The notes under the pieces were generated by a model. It saw only the letters and a program-made list of their open reading frames with translations, ran no database searches and had not been told where the DNA came from. From positions 62,001 through 126,000 of the forward strand of contig JACKBI010000015.1 of NCBI GenBank assembly GCA_020634615.1: a stretch of 64,000 bases of DNA. Direction: 5' to 3'. Shown piece by piece: positions 8,355-18,153 of this stretch; within the stretch, counting starts at the first letter, position 1, and every line of letters starts with the position of its first letter. This DNA is from Anaerolineales bacterium. GTDB taxonomy: Bacteria > Chloroflexota > Anaerolineae > JAAEKA01. The position numbers and the translations under genes are program-made.

Positions 8355-10418
8355 ATGAAAGCGCTCTCGATGCTTGTGGTTGCAGCCATTGCGCTGCTGA
8401 CTGTGGCAACGTCTGACGCCCAGGGTCCGTCCGCGGGCGCGCAACCTGCCGACGCCTGGGAAATCACCTGCGTAGATTGCCCGAAGTGGATCGATAATCT
8501 GACGGATCGCAGCTTGCGCCTCGATTCGAATGACCTGCCGCACATCGCCTACGGCGGCGACCACCTGTACTATGCCTTTTTCGACGGCGCGGCGTGGATA
8601 TACGAAACGGTAGACCACTCCGACGAGGTGGGGTGGTCAGCTTCACTGGGGCTGGGGTCAGATGGCCAACCCCATATTAGCTATTACGACTCGCACATGG
8701 AACGGCTGCTTTACGCCACCCGCGAGGGAGAGACCTGGCGCATCGAGACGGTTGACACCCAGTTCGCCGCCGGCAGGACAGCATTCATCTCTCTGGCGCT
8801 CGATCAGGACAACCAGCCTCATGTCGCCTACGAGAACGACCTGGGGCTTACATATGCAACTCGACAGGCCGCCACGGGGACGTGGCAAGCAGAGACCGTG
8901 GACACATCGGCCGGTGCCTGCATCAGCCTGGCATTGGATCCGACCGGTCTGCCCCACATCGGTTATGGAGACAGCATACTCTATCACGCCGTTCGCAGTC
9001 CAACAGGCTGGCTCACGGAGACCGTCGACCCCTACGCGGGGGGCGCGTGTTCGCTTGCCATCGATAGCGCCGGCCAACCGCACATCAGCTACTCGCGCTA
9101 CTACATCGAGTCGGGTCTTGCCTACGCCCATGCAGATGCTGGCGGCTGGCATGCGGAACTCTTGACTGACACACGCCCTTCGCACACATCGTTGGCTCTG
9201 GACAGCAGCGACTCGCCTCACATCAGTTTTGCTCTGGAAACCAATCTTGCCAATCTCCAGTATGCTCATCGCGATCAGGGTGACTGGCAGATCGAGACCA
9301 TCGAGCAGAATGATGTTGGCAGATGGTCGTATGAGTCTTCCGTGGCCGTTGACAGTGACGGTCTGGCCCACATTGTGTACCACGCCCTCGTGTCCTACAG
9401 GGTTTTGGACAGGCGATTGGTCTACGCACGCAGCAGCGGTACAGACTGGCAGATCGACACAGTTGACAACGCCGCCGCGGCGGGGATCGCTGTCTCGCTG
9501 GCTTTCGACAGCAGCGCATATCCCCACCTCAGCTATCTGGGCGGCGGCCTCAAACACGCCTACCTCACGACGTCAGGCTGGCACGTTGACACTCTGGATG
9601 CTCTGGGAGGCGAGGCATCCTCACTGATGCTCGATGGAACGGACCAGGCTCACGTTGCATATTCCGCCTACTACCCGTGTGACTTCGGATTCGAGCCGGT
9701 AGAGCTCAAAGTCGGCAACAGCACGGCAAGCGGCTGGCAAGCCAAGATAGTGGACAGGCCACCAGGCCTGGGCCAGCAGATCCCGCTGGCCATCCTCCCT
9801 GACGGTCGGCCGGCTGTCGCATATATCGGGGGAGGTCTAGCCTACGCATACCAGGACAATGCCGGTTGGCATATCGACCGAGTGGATCGATATTGTTCGT
9901 ACGCTTGTCATCCCTCCCTGGTCGTTGGATCGGACGGCGTTCCCCGGATTGCCTACGCACGCAACGGATTGGCCTATGCGACTCGCAGCGCAAGCGGCTG
10001 GCACTCCGAAATAGTTACCGATCAGATCGACACCCGCGATTCCATCGTTCTAGCCATCGATGACTCCAACATTGCCCACATAGCCTATTTCTATGCTGGC
10101 GCCTTGATGCATGCCTACCAAAACTCCGATGGCTGGCACACAGAAACCGTGGACGCGACCGGCAGTATGGGCCTTGGTCTGTCTCTGGCCCTTGATGCGT
10201 CAGGCACGCCGCACATCGCCTACTACGACACGACCAATCGCGATCTCAGGTATGCGTACTGGAGTTCTGAAGGTTGGGTCACTGAGGTCATCGACAGCGA
10301 TGGCGATGTAGGACAATATGCCTCCATCGCCCTGGACGATGACGACCGAGTCTGCATTGGCTACTATGACGCCACGTTGGCTGATCTGAAGCTGGCGTGC
10401 CAGGAGAGGACGTCATGA
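8355..10418 (+). CDS. Secreted 14-repeat propeller-like protein 1
   Basis: 687 residues. The start ATG 8355 has AAGGAGG upstream. It has a signal peptide (MKALSMLVVAAIALLTVAT, cleavage near Ala-Gln), then 'WEITCVDCPKWIDNLTDRSL', then 14 repeats of about 45-50 residues. The consensus is S-L-A-L-D-x-x-G-x-P-H-I-x-Y, a loop, L-x-Y-A, a turn, G-W-x-x-E-T-V-D. Each unit looks like a four-stranded blade, so 14 units suggest two seven-bladed propellers or one large ring. The last unit lacks its W-x-x-x-x-V-D strand, and the N-terminal WEITCVD could supply it (velcro closure). There is no membrane anchor. The stop overlaps the next start (ATGA). Function unknown; ligand binding at the cell surface is a guess. 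Confidence 0.8.
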   Translation: MKALSMLVVAAIALLTVATSDAQGPSAGAQPADAWEITCVDCPKWIDNLTDRSLRLDSNDLPHIAYGGDHLYYAFFDGAAWIYETVDHSDEVGWSASLGLGSDGQPHISYYDSHMERLLYATREGETWRIETVDTQFAAGRTAFISLALDQDNQPHVAYENDLGLTYATRQAATGTWQAETVDTSAGACISLALDPTGLPHIGYGDSILYHAVRSPTGWLTETVDPYAGGACSLAIDSAGQPHISYSRYYIESGLAYAHADAGGWHAELLTDTRPSHTSLALDSSDSPHISFALETNLANLQYAHRDQGDWQIETIEQNDVGRWSYESSVAVDSDGLAHIVYHALVSYRVLDRRLVYARSSGTDWQIDTVDNAAAAGIAVSLAFDSSAYPHLSYLGGGLKHAYLTTSGWHVDTLDALGGEASSLMLDGTDQAHVAYSAYYPCDFGFEPVELKVGNSTASGWQAKIVDRPPGLGQQIPLAILPDGRPAVAYIGGGLAYAYQDNAGWHIDRVDRYCSYACHPSLVVGSDGVPRIAYARNGLAYATRSASGWHSEIVTDQIDTRDSIVLAIDDSNIAHIAYFYAGALMHAYQNSDGWHTETVDATGSMGLGLSLALDASGTPHIAYYDTTNRDLRYAYWSSEGWVTEVIDSDGDVGQYASIALDDDDRVCIGYYDATLADLKLACQERTS

Positions 10419-12661
10419 AAGCGCGCATAGTCCTTGCTACATTGCTGGCGCTGGCCGCCAGCCTGTTGACCGGCCGCCCCACCGCCTCAGTAGAAACCCA
10501 GCGGACAGATTCCTGGCAGATCGCGTGCGTCGACTGCCCGCACTGGATCGATGAACTGACCGACCGCTCGCTATCGGTGGATGGCGCAGGAAACCTGCAC
10601 CTGGCCTACGGTGGCGATCATCTCTACTACGCCTGGCGCGATGGAGAGGTCTGGCAGGTGCAGACCGCCGACGACGCGCCTGCGGTTGGATCGTCAGCAT
10701 CGCTCGCTCTGGATGACTCTGGCCAGCCGGCCATCGCCTACTACGACAGCGTCAACCAGGATCTGAAATTCGCGCGGCGAGATGGGGCGGTCTGGACTGC
10801 CGAAACCGTGGACACAGGCGGAGATGGGGGAACTGTCGGATTCGACACCAGACTGGCAATGGACGCGGCCGGTACCTTCCATATCGTCTACTCAGACAGC
10901 GTCAACGGCAGTCTGAAATACGCCTATGGTGGACCGGGAGGCTGGCAAGTGGAAACGGTGGATAACGCCGATTTTCAGGAACTGCTTCTCTCCCTGGCCG
11001 TCAGCAGCACCGGCGTTCCCCATATCTGTTACATCGACCATGCGCAAAATGCGCTGATCCATGGTGAACGCTCATCCTCTGGATGGATTCTTGAAACAGT
11101 AATCGCAGACGACGGCACATCCTGTTCGTTGGCGCTGGATGCTGACGATCATCCACATATTGCCTATAACTCGTATATCGGCCAAGGCGAGTCGGGGATT
11201 GCTCACTGGACCGGAACATCCTGGCAATTCGAGCAGCTCTCGTGGCACTGGGGCTCGCCGCGCGGGCTTTCTCTGACCATCAGCGATGCGGGCTTTTTCC
11301 ACGTCGCTGCAACCGTGTGGGTGAGGGACAGCTCTGGATACCCTCGGCTGCAATACTTCTATCAGGACACCGCCGGTTGGCATCTGTTGCTCGATTTGGA
11401 TGACGACGGCGTACGACTTGGACAGACGACTATCGCCGTGGATACGGGCGGTCACACCTTCATCGGCTTCCCAACGAACAGCGGCCTTTCGCTGACCACC
11501 TTGAACGACAACGGATGGAATACAGAGGCTGTAGACACCCGTGACGATGTGGGAAGCCTTTCATCCCTGGCCATTGACGGCGCTGGCAGGCCAATCGTGG
11601 CCTATGCTGGTCAGGGATCATCAATGACAGTCGCCTCATGGGCTGACCAGTCCTGGACGATAGAAGCTAATTTTCCTTCTTCTCGAAGCGAGCAGCGCGC
11701 TGGCTTTTCACTGATCCTCGACGATGCCTGGCAACCCCACGTGATCCACGCCTGGGAATATCGCTACGCCGATCTTGGCTATTACCACAACCTCACCTAT
11801 CGCTATCGCGATGCCAATGGATGGCAAAGCCGGGCCATCGCAGAGGATACCAGCCAGGGACCGTTTCTGCGTCCATCGATTGCACTGGACACAGCGGGCA
11901 GTGTTCACGTCGGCTACACGTCCCGCAACCAAGGCCTGATACTCCGCTCGGCATCGGGCACATTGGAGGACTGGACACTGGAGCAGGTTGATAGCGGGGG
12001 TGACCTACTCGGTGCGTTGCTGCTTGCGGAGAACGGCGATCCTATCTTCGGCTACGAGGCCTACATCGACCTGGTCAAAGTTGCATTCAGGGATGCCACC
12101 GGCTGGCATTACGAGATGGCCGACACGGTCGGTGGTTCTGGCGTGTCCATGGTATTGGACCATAGCGGCTACCCGCGCATCAGCTACGGGGCATACGATG
12201 GCCGTCTCGCCTTCGCCTTCCGCGACGATACCGGCTGGCATCAGGAGACCGTCCTGGCTGGTGAATTCGACGACACATCGCTGGTGTTGGATGACGCGGG
12301 TTACGCCCACCTCAGCGCCTACAATGCTGGTACCGGCGACCTTGTCTACGCGTATCAGACTGCGGCCGGCTGGCAGACACAAACGATAGACACCGGTGGA
12401 CCCAGCGGTAATGTGGGCCGCGGCAGTTCGCTGGCGCTGAGCGTCGACGGTTGGGTCTACATCACCTACTACGACGAACACAACCGCGATCTTCTCATCG
12501 CCACCAACCGCCCGCCCACCGCTGTGATACTCGCGCAGTTGCAGGCGTCGTCCGGCGCATCAGCAGACCACGGATGGCCACTACGCCTTGCGGCGCTGCT
12601 CTGCTTGCTGTTGGGCGGGTGGATGGCAGCGCTGGCTGGTTGGCGATTGAAGCAACGGTGA
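10415..12661 (+). CDS. Membrane-anchored 14-repeat propeller-like protein 2
   Basis: 748 residues. ATG 10415 overlaps the previous stop (ATGA), with AGGAGAGGA just upstream, so translation is probably coupled. It has a signal peptide (ARIVLATLLALAASLLTG), then 'SWQIACVDCPHWIDELTDRS' and 'AYGGDHLYYAW', the same opening as protein 1. Fourteen repeats of the same kind follow. The C-terminus differs: after the repeats comes a transmembrane helix (LAALLCLLLGGWMAALAGW) and basic WRLKQR, so this copy is anchored with the repeats outside. It is clearly a diverged duplicate of protein 1; several blades have lost the P-H-I-x-Y box. Confidence 0.8.
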   Translation: MKARIVLATLLALAASLLTGRPTASVETQRTDSWQIACVDCPHWIDELTDRSLSVDGAGNLHLAYGGDHLYYAWRDGEVWQVQTADDAPAVGSSASLALDDSGQPAIAYYDSVNQDLKFARRDGAVWTAETVDTGGDGGTVGFDTRLAMDAAGTFHIVYSDSVNGSLKYAYGGPGGWQVETVDNADFQELLLSLAVSSTGVPHICYIDHAQNALIHGERSSSGWILETVIADDGTSCSLALDADDHPHIAYNSYIGQGESGIAHWTGTSWQFEQLSWHWGSPRGLSLTISDAGFFHVAATVWVRDSSGYPRLQYFYQDTAGWHLLLDLDDDGVRLGQTTIAVDTGGHTFIGFPTNSGLSLTTLNDNGWNTEAVDTRDDVGSLSSLAIDGAGRPIVAYAGQGSSMTVASWADQSWTIEANFPSSRSEQRAGFSLILDDAWQPHVIHAWEYRYADLGYYHNLTYRYRDANGWQSRAIAEDTSQGPFLRPSIALDTAGSVHVGYTSRNQGLILRSASGTLEDWTLEQVDSGGDLLGALLLAENGDPIFGYEAYIDLVKVAFRDATGWHYEMADTVGGSGVSMVLDHSGYPRISYGAYDGRLAFAFRDDTGWHQETVLAGEFDDTSLVLDDAGYAHLSAYNAGTGDLVYAYQTAAGWQTQTIDTGGPSGNVGRGSSLALSVDGWVYITYYDEHNRDLLIATNRPPTAVILAQLQASSGASADHGWPLRLAALLCLLLGGWMAALAGWRLKQR

Positions 12662-12677
12662 AGGAGGATTTCTGAAC

Positions 12678-15602
12678 ATGATCACGCAACGCTTTGGCGC
12701 GACCTCCTTTATCATCGTCGCATTGCTGGCGTCAGGCCTGACACTAAGCCAGCCTGCGACTGCCGATGTTGCAGATGAGTGGCAGATCACTTGTGTGGAT
12801 TGTCCTAAGTGGTTTGGCGAACTCACTGACCACAGCTTGCGGCTGGATGCCGCCGGCCATCCACATGTTGCCTACGGCGGCGATCACCTGTACTACGCCA
12901 CGCACGATGGCACTACTTGGCACTATGAGACGGTCGACCTTTCGTCTGCTGTCGGCTCAGCAGCGTCGCTGGCCTTGGACGCTGTCGGCCGGCCATCTAT
13001 CAGCTATTACGATGCTAACAACCAGGATCTCAAGTTCGCCTATCGGGACAACTCGGGTTGGCATACAGAGACTGTAGACAGTGAGGGGCTTGGTGGTGTC
13101 ATCGGTGTGACGACTGCGCTGGACCTGGATGCTGACGGCCGGGCGCATATTGCCTACGCCGACGGCACGCACCAAATGCTCAACTACGCCCGCCGGGGAA
13201 CCTCAGGGTGGCAACTGGAGGAAGTTGGACCAACCAATCGCTATGCCACCGCTATCTCATTGACCGTGGACAGCGCTAGCCATCCGCACCTCGCCTACTA
13301 CGCCTATGATCCTGGATCTGGCCAATATGCATTGATCTACGCCCGGCACAGCGCCTTAGGGTGGGCTCTGGAGACCATTGCAGCCGACGTTGGTTGGCAC
13401 GGGTCATGCTCGTTAGCCCTGGACAACAGCGATCGCCCCCACGTGGCGTATCCGGTTGCTGGGCGGCAATCCAGGATCGCCCACTGGACCGGCACAACCT
13501 GGCAGATCGAGGCGGTCACGTGGAACGGCGACACCCCCGACGACCTCTCGCTGGCCATCGATGCGACTGGCTTTCCCCATGTGAGCGGAACCGTCATCAT
13601 GCAGTACGAGCCCACATCGTGGGCGGTGGAATACCACTATCGAGACGTCACGGGCTGGCACCTGGCGGTCGGGCTCGGCTACGGCTCCGGGCAAACGTCG
13701 CTGGCGCTGGACGCCGTGGGCCATCCGGCCGTAGGTCACGTGGCGTACGACAAGTTGTCGCTGGTCTTTTTCGACGGCGCTTCCTGGTACAACCAGGACG
13801 TTGATGCCAGGAGTGACGTCGGGGAACTGACTTCGCTGGCCATCGACAGCAGTGGCCGGCCGGTCATTGCCTATGCGCCAGGCCGGGTCGCTTCCTTGGC
13901 GGGCGCCTACTGGACTTTCGACGATTTCTTCCTTGCCTACGGAGAACCCACCGGCATCTCGCTGGCTCTTGGCGCTGGCGGCCGGCCCCATGTGGCCTAT
14001 AGCTGGTACTCGTTGCATGACATTTTCGAGGATGCCGGACTCGACTACGTCGTACGCAATACTGCTGGTTGGCAGCGCACAGCGCTGTATCACGGGAGTT
14101 ATAGCGCCCGTGTGGGGCCGCCAGCACTGGCGCTCGATGCCGACGACACCCCACAGATCAGCAGCGCCATCTACTCCGACGCGTGGCCACTTGACTATCA
14201 CATGTTGTCGGTTGTGCATTTCCGCCGTACAGCCTCCGGTTGGACCAGCGAAGCTGTGGACGACCCGGGCTATGGATGGGTGCAGAAGCAGGTCGATCTG
14301 GATTTGGATCCCGATGGCAATCCTACCATCGGTTACACACCCCCCAACACAAACTTGGTCAAGATCGCGGTTCGTGATACCAACGGCTGGCGTTACGAGA
14401 GTGTCGATCCGTCCGGCGGTCGTGACGTTTCCCTGGTGCTCGACGATGCCGGCTTCCCACACATGAGCTACGGAGCCAGCGCAGGCCAGCTCAGATACGC
14501 TTACCGCAACGTGAGCGGATGGCACCTCGTGAACGTGGCCGAGGGCGAATTCTCCAGGACCTCATTGGCCCTGGATGCCTCCGGCTACCCGCATATCAGC
14601 GCCTATGAAACCACCAACGCCGACCTGGTCTACGCCTACCAAGACGCCACTGGCTGGCACGCCGAAGTGGTCGATAGCATTGGGGACGTCGGCCAGGGCA
14701 ACTCGCTAGCATTGACTGCTGCTGGGCAAGCCATGATTAGCTACTACGACGCCACCAATCTCGACCTGAAGCTGGCCGTCCGCCAGGTAGATCCCCAGGC
14801 AACGCCGACACCGACTCCGCTACCCAAGGTGGGGAATGCCGCGTACGCGCTTTCGCCGCCCACCATCGACGGAGACCTGTCCGATTGGCCTGCGCTGCCT
14901 GGAGTGCTGGTGGACCGCTGGAATGCTGTCGATTACGGCGGTTTCATCACCAATGCGTCGGATGCGAGCGCAACTTGTTTTCACCAGTGGACGGAGAGCT
15001 ATCTCTACGCCGGCTGTCTGGTCACGGACGATCACCTGGTGGCCGACAGCGACGACGAATGGTGGCACGACGATGCCGTGGAACTGGTCTACGATGGATT
15101 GAACGACAACCAGAGCTATGGCGCTGACGACCACAAGTACGGGATGCGGATCGACAGCAGCCTCTTCGACTATGTCGCTCCGGTTCATCCCGGGGTTGTG
15201 TTTGCGTTACGGACTAGACCGGATGGTTATTCGCTGGAACTGGCTGTTCCGGCGTCACAACTCGGGGTCATTGCCATGCAGGCGAGCCGGGTGATCGGTC
15301 TCAACATCGGGCTGATCGACGACGACGATGGCGACGAAGCCGATGGCTGGCTGGGTTGGAGCGGCAACACCTGGCGCCACGCCGAATTGTGCGGCGATCT
15401 GCTCCTGCTGCCGGCCGATGCTACGCCCACGCCGACCGCCACGGCGACGGCAACGCCTAGCATGACGCCAACGTCCACCCCAACGGCAACAGCGACCCCG
15501 ACCGTGACGCCATCACCGACCGCCACGGCGACGCCGACCGCCACGCCCACGGCTACATCTGCGCTGTACCTACGCTATCTGCCGCTGATCATCAACCGCT
15601 AG
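12678..15602 (+). CDS. Secreted 14-repeat propeller-like protein 3 with CBM9-like domain and Thr/Pro linker
   Basis: 974 residues, AAGGAGG at 12661-12667, ATG 12678. It has a signal peptide, then 'EWQITCVDCPKWFGELTDHS' and 14 repeats as in its two neighbours (to about residue 710). A short PTPTP linker follows. Then comes a domain of about 200 residues beginning PTIDGDLSDWPALPG and containing DDAVELVYDG and ELAVPASQLG, the pattern of CBM9-like carbohydrate-binding domains. A (T/P/A)-rich linker and a terminal LYLRYLPLIINR complete it. 'YLPL(I/V)' tails after Thr/Pro linkers are common in secreted Chloroflexota proteins and may be a sorting or anchoring signal. The CBM9-like domain suggests a sugar ligand. 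Confidence 0.78.
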   Translation: MITQRFGATSFIIVALLASGLTLSQPATADVADEWQITCVDCPKWFGELTDHSLRLDAAGHPHVAYGGDHLYYATHDGTTWHYETVDLSSAVGSAASLALDAVGRPSISYYDANNQDLKFAYRDNSGWHTETVDSEGLGGVIGVTTALDLDADGRAHIAYADGTHQMLNYARRGTSGWQLEEVGPTNRYATAISLTVDSASHPHLAYYAYDPGSGQYALIYARHSALGWALETIAADVGWHGSCSLALDNSDRPHVAYPVAGRQSRIAHWTGTTWQIEAVTWNGDTPDDLSLAIDATGFPHVSGTVIMQYEPTSWAVEYHYRDVTGWHLAVGLGYGSGQTSLALDAVGHPAVGHVAYDKLSLVFFDGASWYNQDVDARSDVGELTSLAIDSSGRPVIAYAPGRVASLAGAYWTFDDFFLAYGEPTGISLALGAGGRPHVAYSWYSLHDIFEDAGLDYVVRNTAGWQRTALYHGSYSARVGPPALALDADDTPQISSAIYSDAWPLDYHMLSVVHFRRTASGWTSEAVDDPGYGWVQKQVDLDLDPDGNPTIGYTPPNTNLVKIAVRDTNGWRYESVDPSGGRDVSLVLDDAGFPHMSYGASAGQLRYAYRNVSGWHLVNVAEGEFSRTSLALDASGYPHISAYETTNADLVYAYQDATGWHAEVVDSIGDVGQGNSLALTAAGQAMISYYDATNLDLKLAVRQVDPQATPTPTPLPKVGNAAYALSPPTIDGDLSDWPALPGVLVDRWNAVDYGGFITNASDASATCFHQWTESYLYAGCLVTDDHLVADSDDEWWHDDAVELVYDGLNDNQSYGADDHKYGMRIDSSLFDYVAPVHPGVVFALRTRPDGYSLELAVPASQLGVIAMQASRVIGLNIGLIDDDDGDEADGWLGWSGNTWRHAELCGDLLLLPADATPTPTATATATPSMTPTSTPTATATPTVTPSPTATATPTATPTATSALYLRYLPLIINR
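15422..15558 (+). repeat. Low-complexity Thr/Pro/Ala-coding repeat
   Basis: Tandem degenerate ACGCC(G/C)AC(C/G)GC units encode the linker of propeller protein 3. Triplet-phased repeats of this kind can change length by slippage without shifting the frame. Confidence 0.85.
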
Positions 15603-15608
15603 GAGACC

Positions 15609-15640
15609 GAGTCTGCGCCGCCATGCAACGGCGCAGACTC
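15609..15640 (+). promoter_or_regulatory. Intercistronic hairpin between propeller genes 3 and 4
   Basis: A perfect 12-bp stem (GAGTCTGCGCCG / CGGCGCAGACTC) with an 8-base loop lies 7 bp after the stop of protein 3 and 17 bp before ATG 15658. No T-run follows, so it is more likely an mRNA-stability or partial-attenuation structure within the operon than a full terminator. Confidence 0.6.
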
Positions 15641-15657
15641 GGGAAAGGAAACCGAAG

Positions 15658-18153
15658 ATGACTATGCAACGTTTTGTCGTGACCGCTGTACTTTTGCTCG
15701 CACTGCTTGCTCCAGGCATGACCTTGGACGAGCCAGTTGCGCAACCAATCCCTGCGGAATCTCAAGCCTCCAGCGGCTCCATGCCGATCGTCGAAAACGT
15801 CAGCCAGATGTTCACGGCATCGCCACAGGACGGTGGTTGGGCGAGCGGGTTTGACCCACCTGGCATGAACTGGCCAGTATATGCGCTGGCCACGGGGCCA
15901 GACGGTGCGATCTATGCGGGTGGTGATTTCACTTCGGCGGGTGGGATATTGGCCAACTATGTTGCTCGCTGGGATGGTGCGACTTCGTCATGGCATTCGC
16001 TAGCCAGCGGGATGGGAGGAGGCACACTCGAACATTCACCAGTCTACGCTCTGGCGGTTGGACCGGACGGCTCGCTCTATGCCGGGGGCAATTTCACCAT
16101 AGCCGGCGGGGTCGCAGCCAACAACATCGCTCGCTGGGACGCAGCGACTTCGTCATGGCATCCCTTGGGCAGCGGGGTGAGTAGTCCGGTCGTGACCCTG
16201 GCGATTGGGCCAGACGGTTCACTCTATGCCGGGGGCGTTTTCACGATGGCCGGTGGCGTGGTAGCCAACGGCATTGCTCGCTGGGACGGCGCCCAGTGGT
16301 ATCCCCTGGGTGTTGGAATGGGAGGAGATTACCCGCGTGTCGACGCCCTGGCGGTTGGCCCTGACGGCTCGCTCTACGCTGGCGGCTACTTCGCCACAGC
16401 CGGCGGCGTCGCAGCCAACCACATCGCCCGCTGGGACGGCGCCCAGTGGCATCCTCTGGGCAGCGGGATGGGCGACTACGGCGCCGTCCGGGCGTTGGCC
16501 ATAGCGCCAGATGGCTCGCTCTATGCCGGAGGTGGCTTTACGATGGCCGGCGGAGTCGCCGCCAACAACATCGCCCGGTGGGATGGAACCGCCTGGCATG
16601 CATTGGGTGCAGGTACCAGCGCCTCTGTATGGGCTGTGGCGGTCGGGTTGGATGGCGCACTCTACGCCGGAGGATACTTCATCTCAGCCGGTGACACAGT
16701 CGTGCACCACATCGCTCGCTGGGATGGCGCCGCGTGGCACGCTCTGGGCAGCGGGATGAACCCATATGGCAGCGTCAGCTCATTGGTGGTCAACCCAGAT
16801 GGCTCGCTCTACGCTGGCGGCGAGTTTTCCAAAGCCGGGAGTGCTCCTGCGTACTTCATCAGCCGCTGGGATACTCTGGCATCGACATGGCATCCGCTCC
16901 CATCGGGCAATGGCATGGGAGGCACGGTCAGTGCACTGGCCGTTGGCCCAGACAGATCGCTGTATGCCGGTGGACATTTTGCCAGCGCAGACGGTGTGCT
17001 TGTCAACAACATCGCTCGTTGGGATCCACTGTCCTCGACTTGGCATCCGCTGGGAGATGGGATCACTGGAATGGACTATGACGATGTAGAAGCTTTGGCA
17101 TTCGGATCGGATGGTGTTCTATACGCCGGAGGTTGGTTCAATTTTGCCGGCGGCCTGACGGCGAAGCACATTGCATTCTGGAACCCGCAGACTTTGTCCT
17201 GGCACACTCTCGGCAGCGGCGTCGATACCTTGTATGGCTATGAGCCTCCCGAGGTCCGAGCCCTGGCAGTGGCGACGGATGGATCGCTTTACGTTGGCGG
17301 CAGCTTTGATACAGCGGGCGGAATTGGCGCCAACAACATTGCTCGCTGGGATCCGGCTTCCTCATCGTGGCATCCGCTTGGGTCTGGAACCAACGGTTTT
17401 GTAAGAACCCTGGCGATCGGGGCAGACGGTTCGCTCTATGCTGGGGGCGGCTTTACCTCAGCTGGAGGGGTAGCGGCGAACTACATCGCCCGCTGGGATG
17501 AAACAACTTCGTCGTGGTATCCCTTGGGCAGCGGAATGGGAGGAGGATACCACGGCATTTCGACAGTTTGCACCCTGGCCGTTGGGCCGGACGACTCACT
17601 CTACGCCGGGGGATGGTTCACTACAGCCGGCGGGGTAGTCGCCAACCGTATCGCGCTATGGGACGGAACCAAGTGGGAACCGGTGGGACGCGGTGTTGGC
17701 GGGACTGACTACTCCGCTGTCTACAGTCTGGAATTCGGGCACAATGACCTGCTTTACGTCGGCGGCCGATTTGTGACTGCTGGCGAGGTTATGGCCAACA
17801 ATATTGCGTATTGGGATGAGCGGGAGTCGTCATGGCACGCCCTGGCTCGCGGGATGGACGACAGTGTCTATAGCTTAACCATCAACCAGGACGGCTCTCT
17901 TTACGTTGGCGGTATGTTCACAAGCGCCAGCGGTGTACCGTCCGGCTATATTGCCCACTGGGGAGAACCGGCTCCCTCGTCAGTATCGCTGGACTTCTTC
18001 AGCGCTGAAGGAAACGAGCAGACAGGAGACTGGGTTCTGAGCCATGTCATCCTCACAGGACTTGCTTTGCTAGCGGTTACGCTCCTCGTACGCTATCGCG
18101 GCCCGTCGCATCTTGCCAGACGTGAAGGACATCCGTGGTCACGTAACGATTGA
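15658..18153 (+). CDS. Membrane-anchored 14-repeat protein of delta-60/DUF5122 type
   Basis: 831 residues, AAAGGAA upstream of ATG 15658. It has a signal peptide (RFVVTAVLLLALLAPG), then 14 repeats of about 50 residues. The consensus is V-x-A-L-A-V-G-P-D-G-S-L-Y-A-G-G-x-F, then A-G-G-V-x-A-N-x-I-A-R-W-D, then W-x-P-L-G-S-G, as in delta-60 (DUF5122) beta-propeller repeats. The sequence type is unrelated to the three preceding genes, yet the count is again 14. The last unit ends at IAHWGE without its W-x-x-L-G strand, which the N-terminal 'GWASGFDPPG' could supply. It ends with a transmembrane helix (VILTGLALLAVTLLV) and a basic tail. It overlaps the converging methyltransferase by 15 bp. Confidence 0.82.
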   Translation: MTMQRFVVTAVLLLALLAPGMTLDEPVAQPIPAESQASSGSMPIVENVSQMFTASPQDGGWASGFDPPGMNWPVYALATGPDGAIYAGGDFTSAGGILANYVARWDGATSSWHSLASGMGGGTLEHSPVYALAVGPDGSLYAGGNFTIAGGVAANNIARWDAATSSWHPLGSGVSSPVVTLAIGPDGSLYAGGVFTMAGGVVANGIARWDGAQWYPLGVGMGGDYPRVDALAVGPDGSLYAGGYFATAGGVAANHIARWDGAQWHPLGSGMGDYGAVRALAIAPDGSLYAGGGFTMAGGVAANNIARWDGTAWHALGAGTSASVWAVAVGLDGALYAGGYFISAGDTVVHHIARWDGAAWHALGSGMNPYGSVSSLVVNPDGSLYAGGEFSKAGSAPAYFISRWDTLASTWHPLPSGNGMGGTVSALAVGPDRSLYAGGHFASADGVLVNNIARWDPLSSTWHPLGDGITGMDYDDVEALAFGSDGVLYAGGWFNFAGGLTAKHIAFWNPQTLSWHTLGSGVDTLYGYEPPEVRALAVATDGSLYVGGSFDTAGGIGANNIARWDPASSSWHPLGSGTNGFVRTLAIGADGSLYAGGGFTSAGGVAANYIARWDETTSSWYPLGSGMGGGYHGISTVCTLAVGPDDSLYAGGWFTTAGGVVANRIALWDGTKWEPVGRGVGGTDYSAVYSLEFGHNDLLYVGGRFVTAGEVMANNIAYWDERESSWHALARGMDDSVYSLTINQDGSLYVGGMFTSASGVPSGYIAHWGEPAPSSVSLDFFSAEGNEQTGDWVLSHVILTGLALLAVTLLVRYRGPSHLARREGHPWSRND

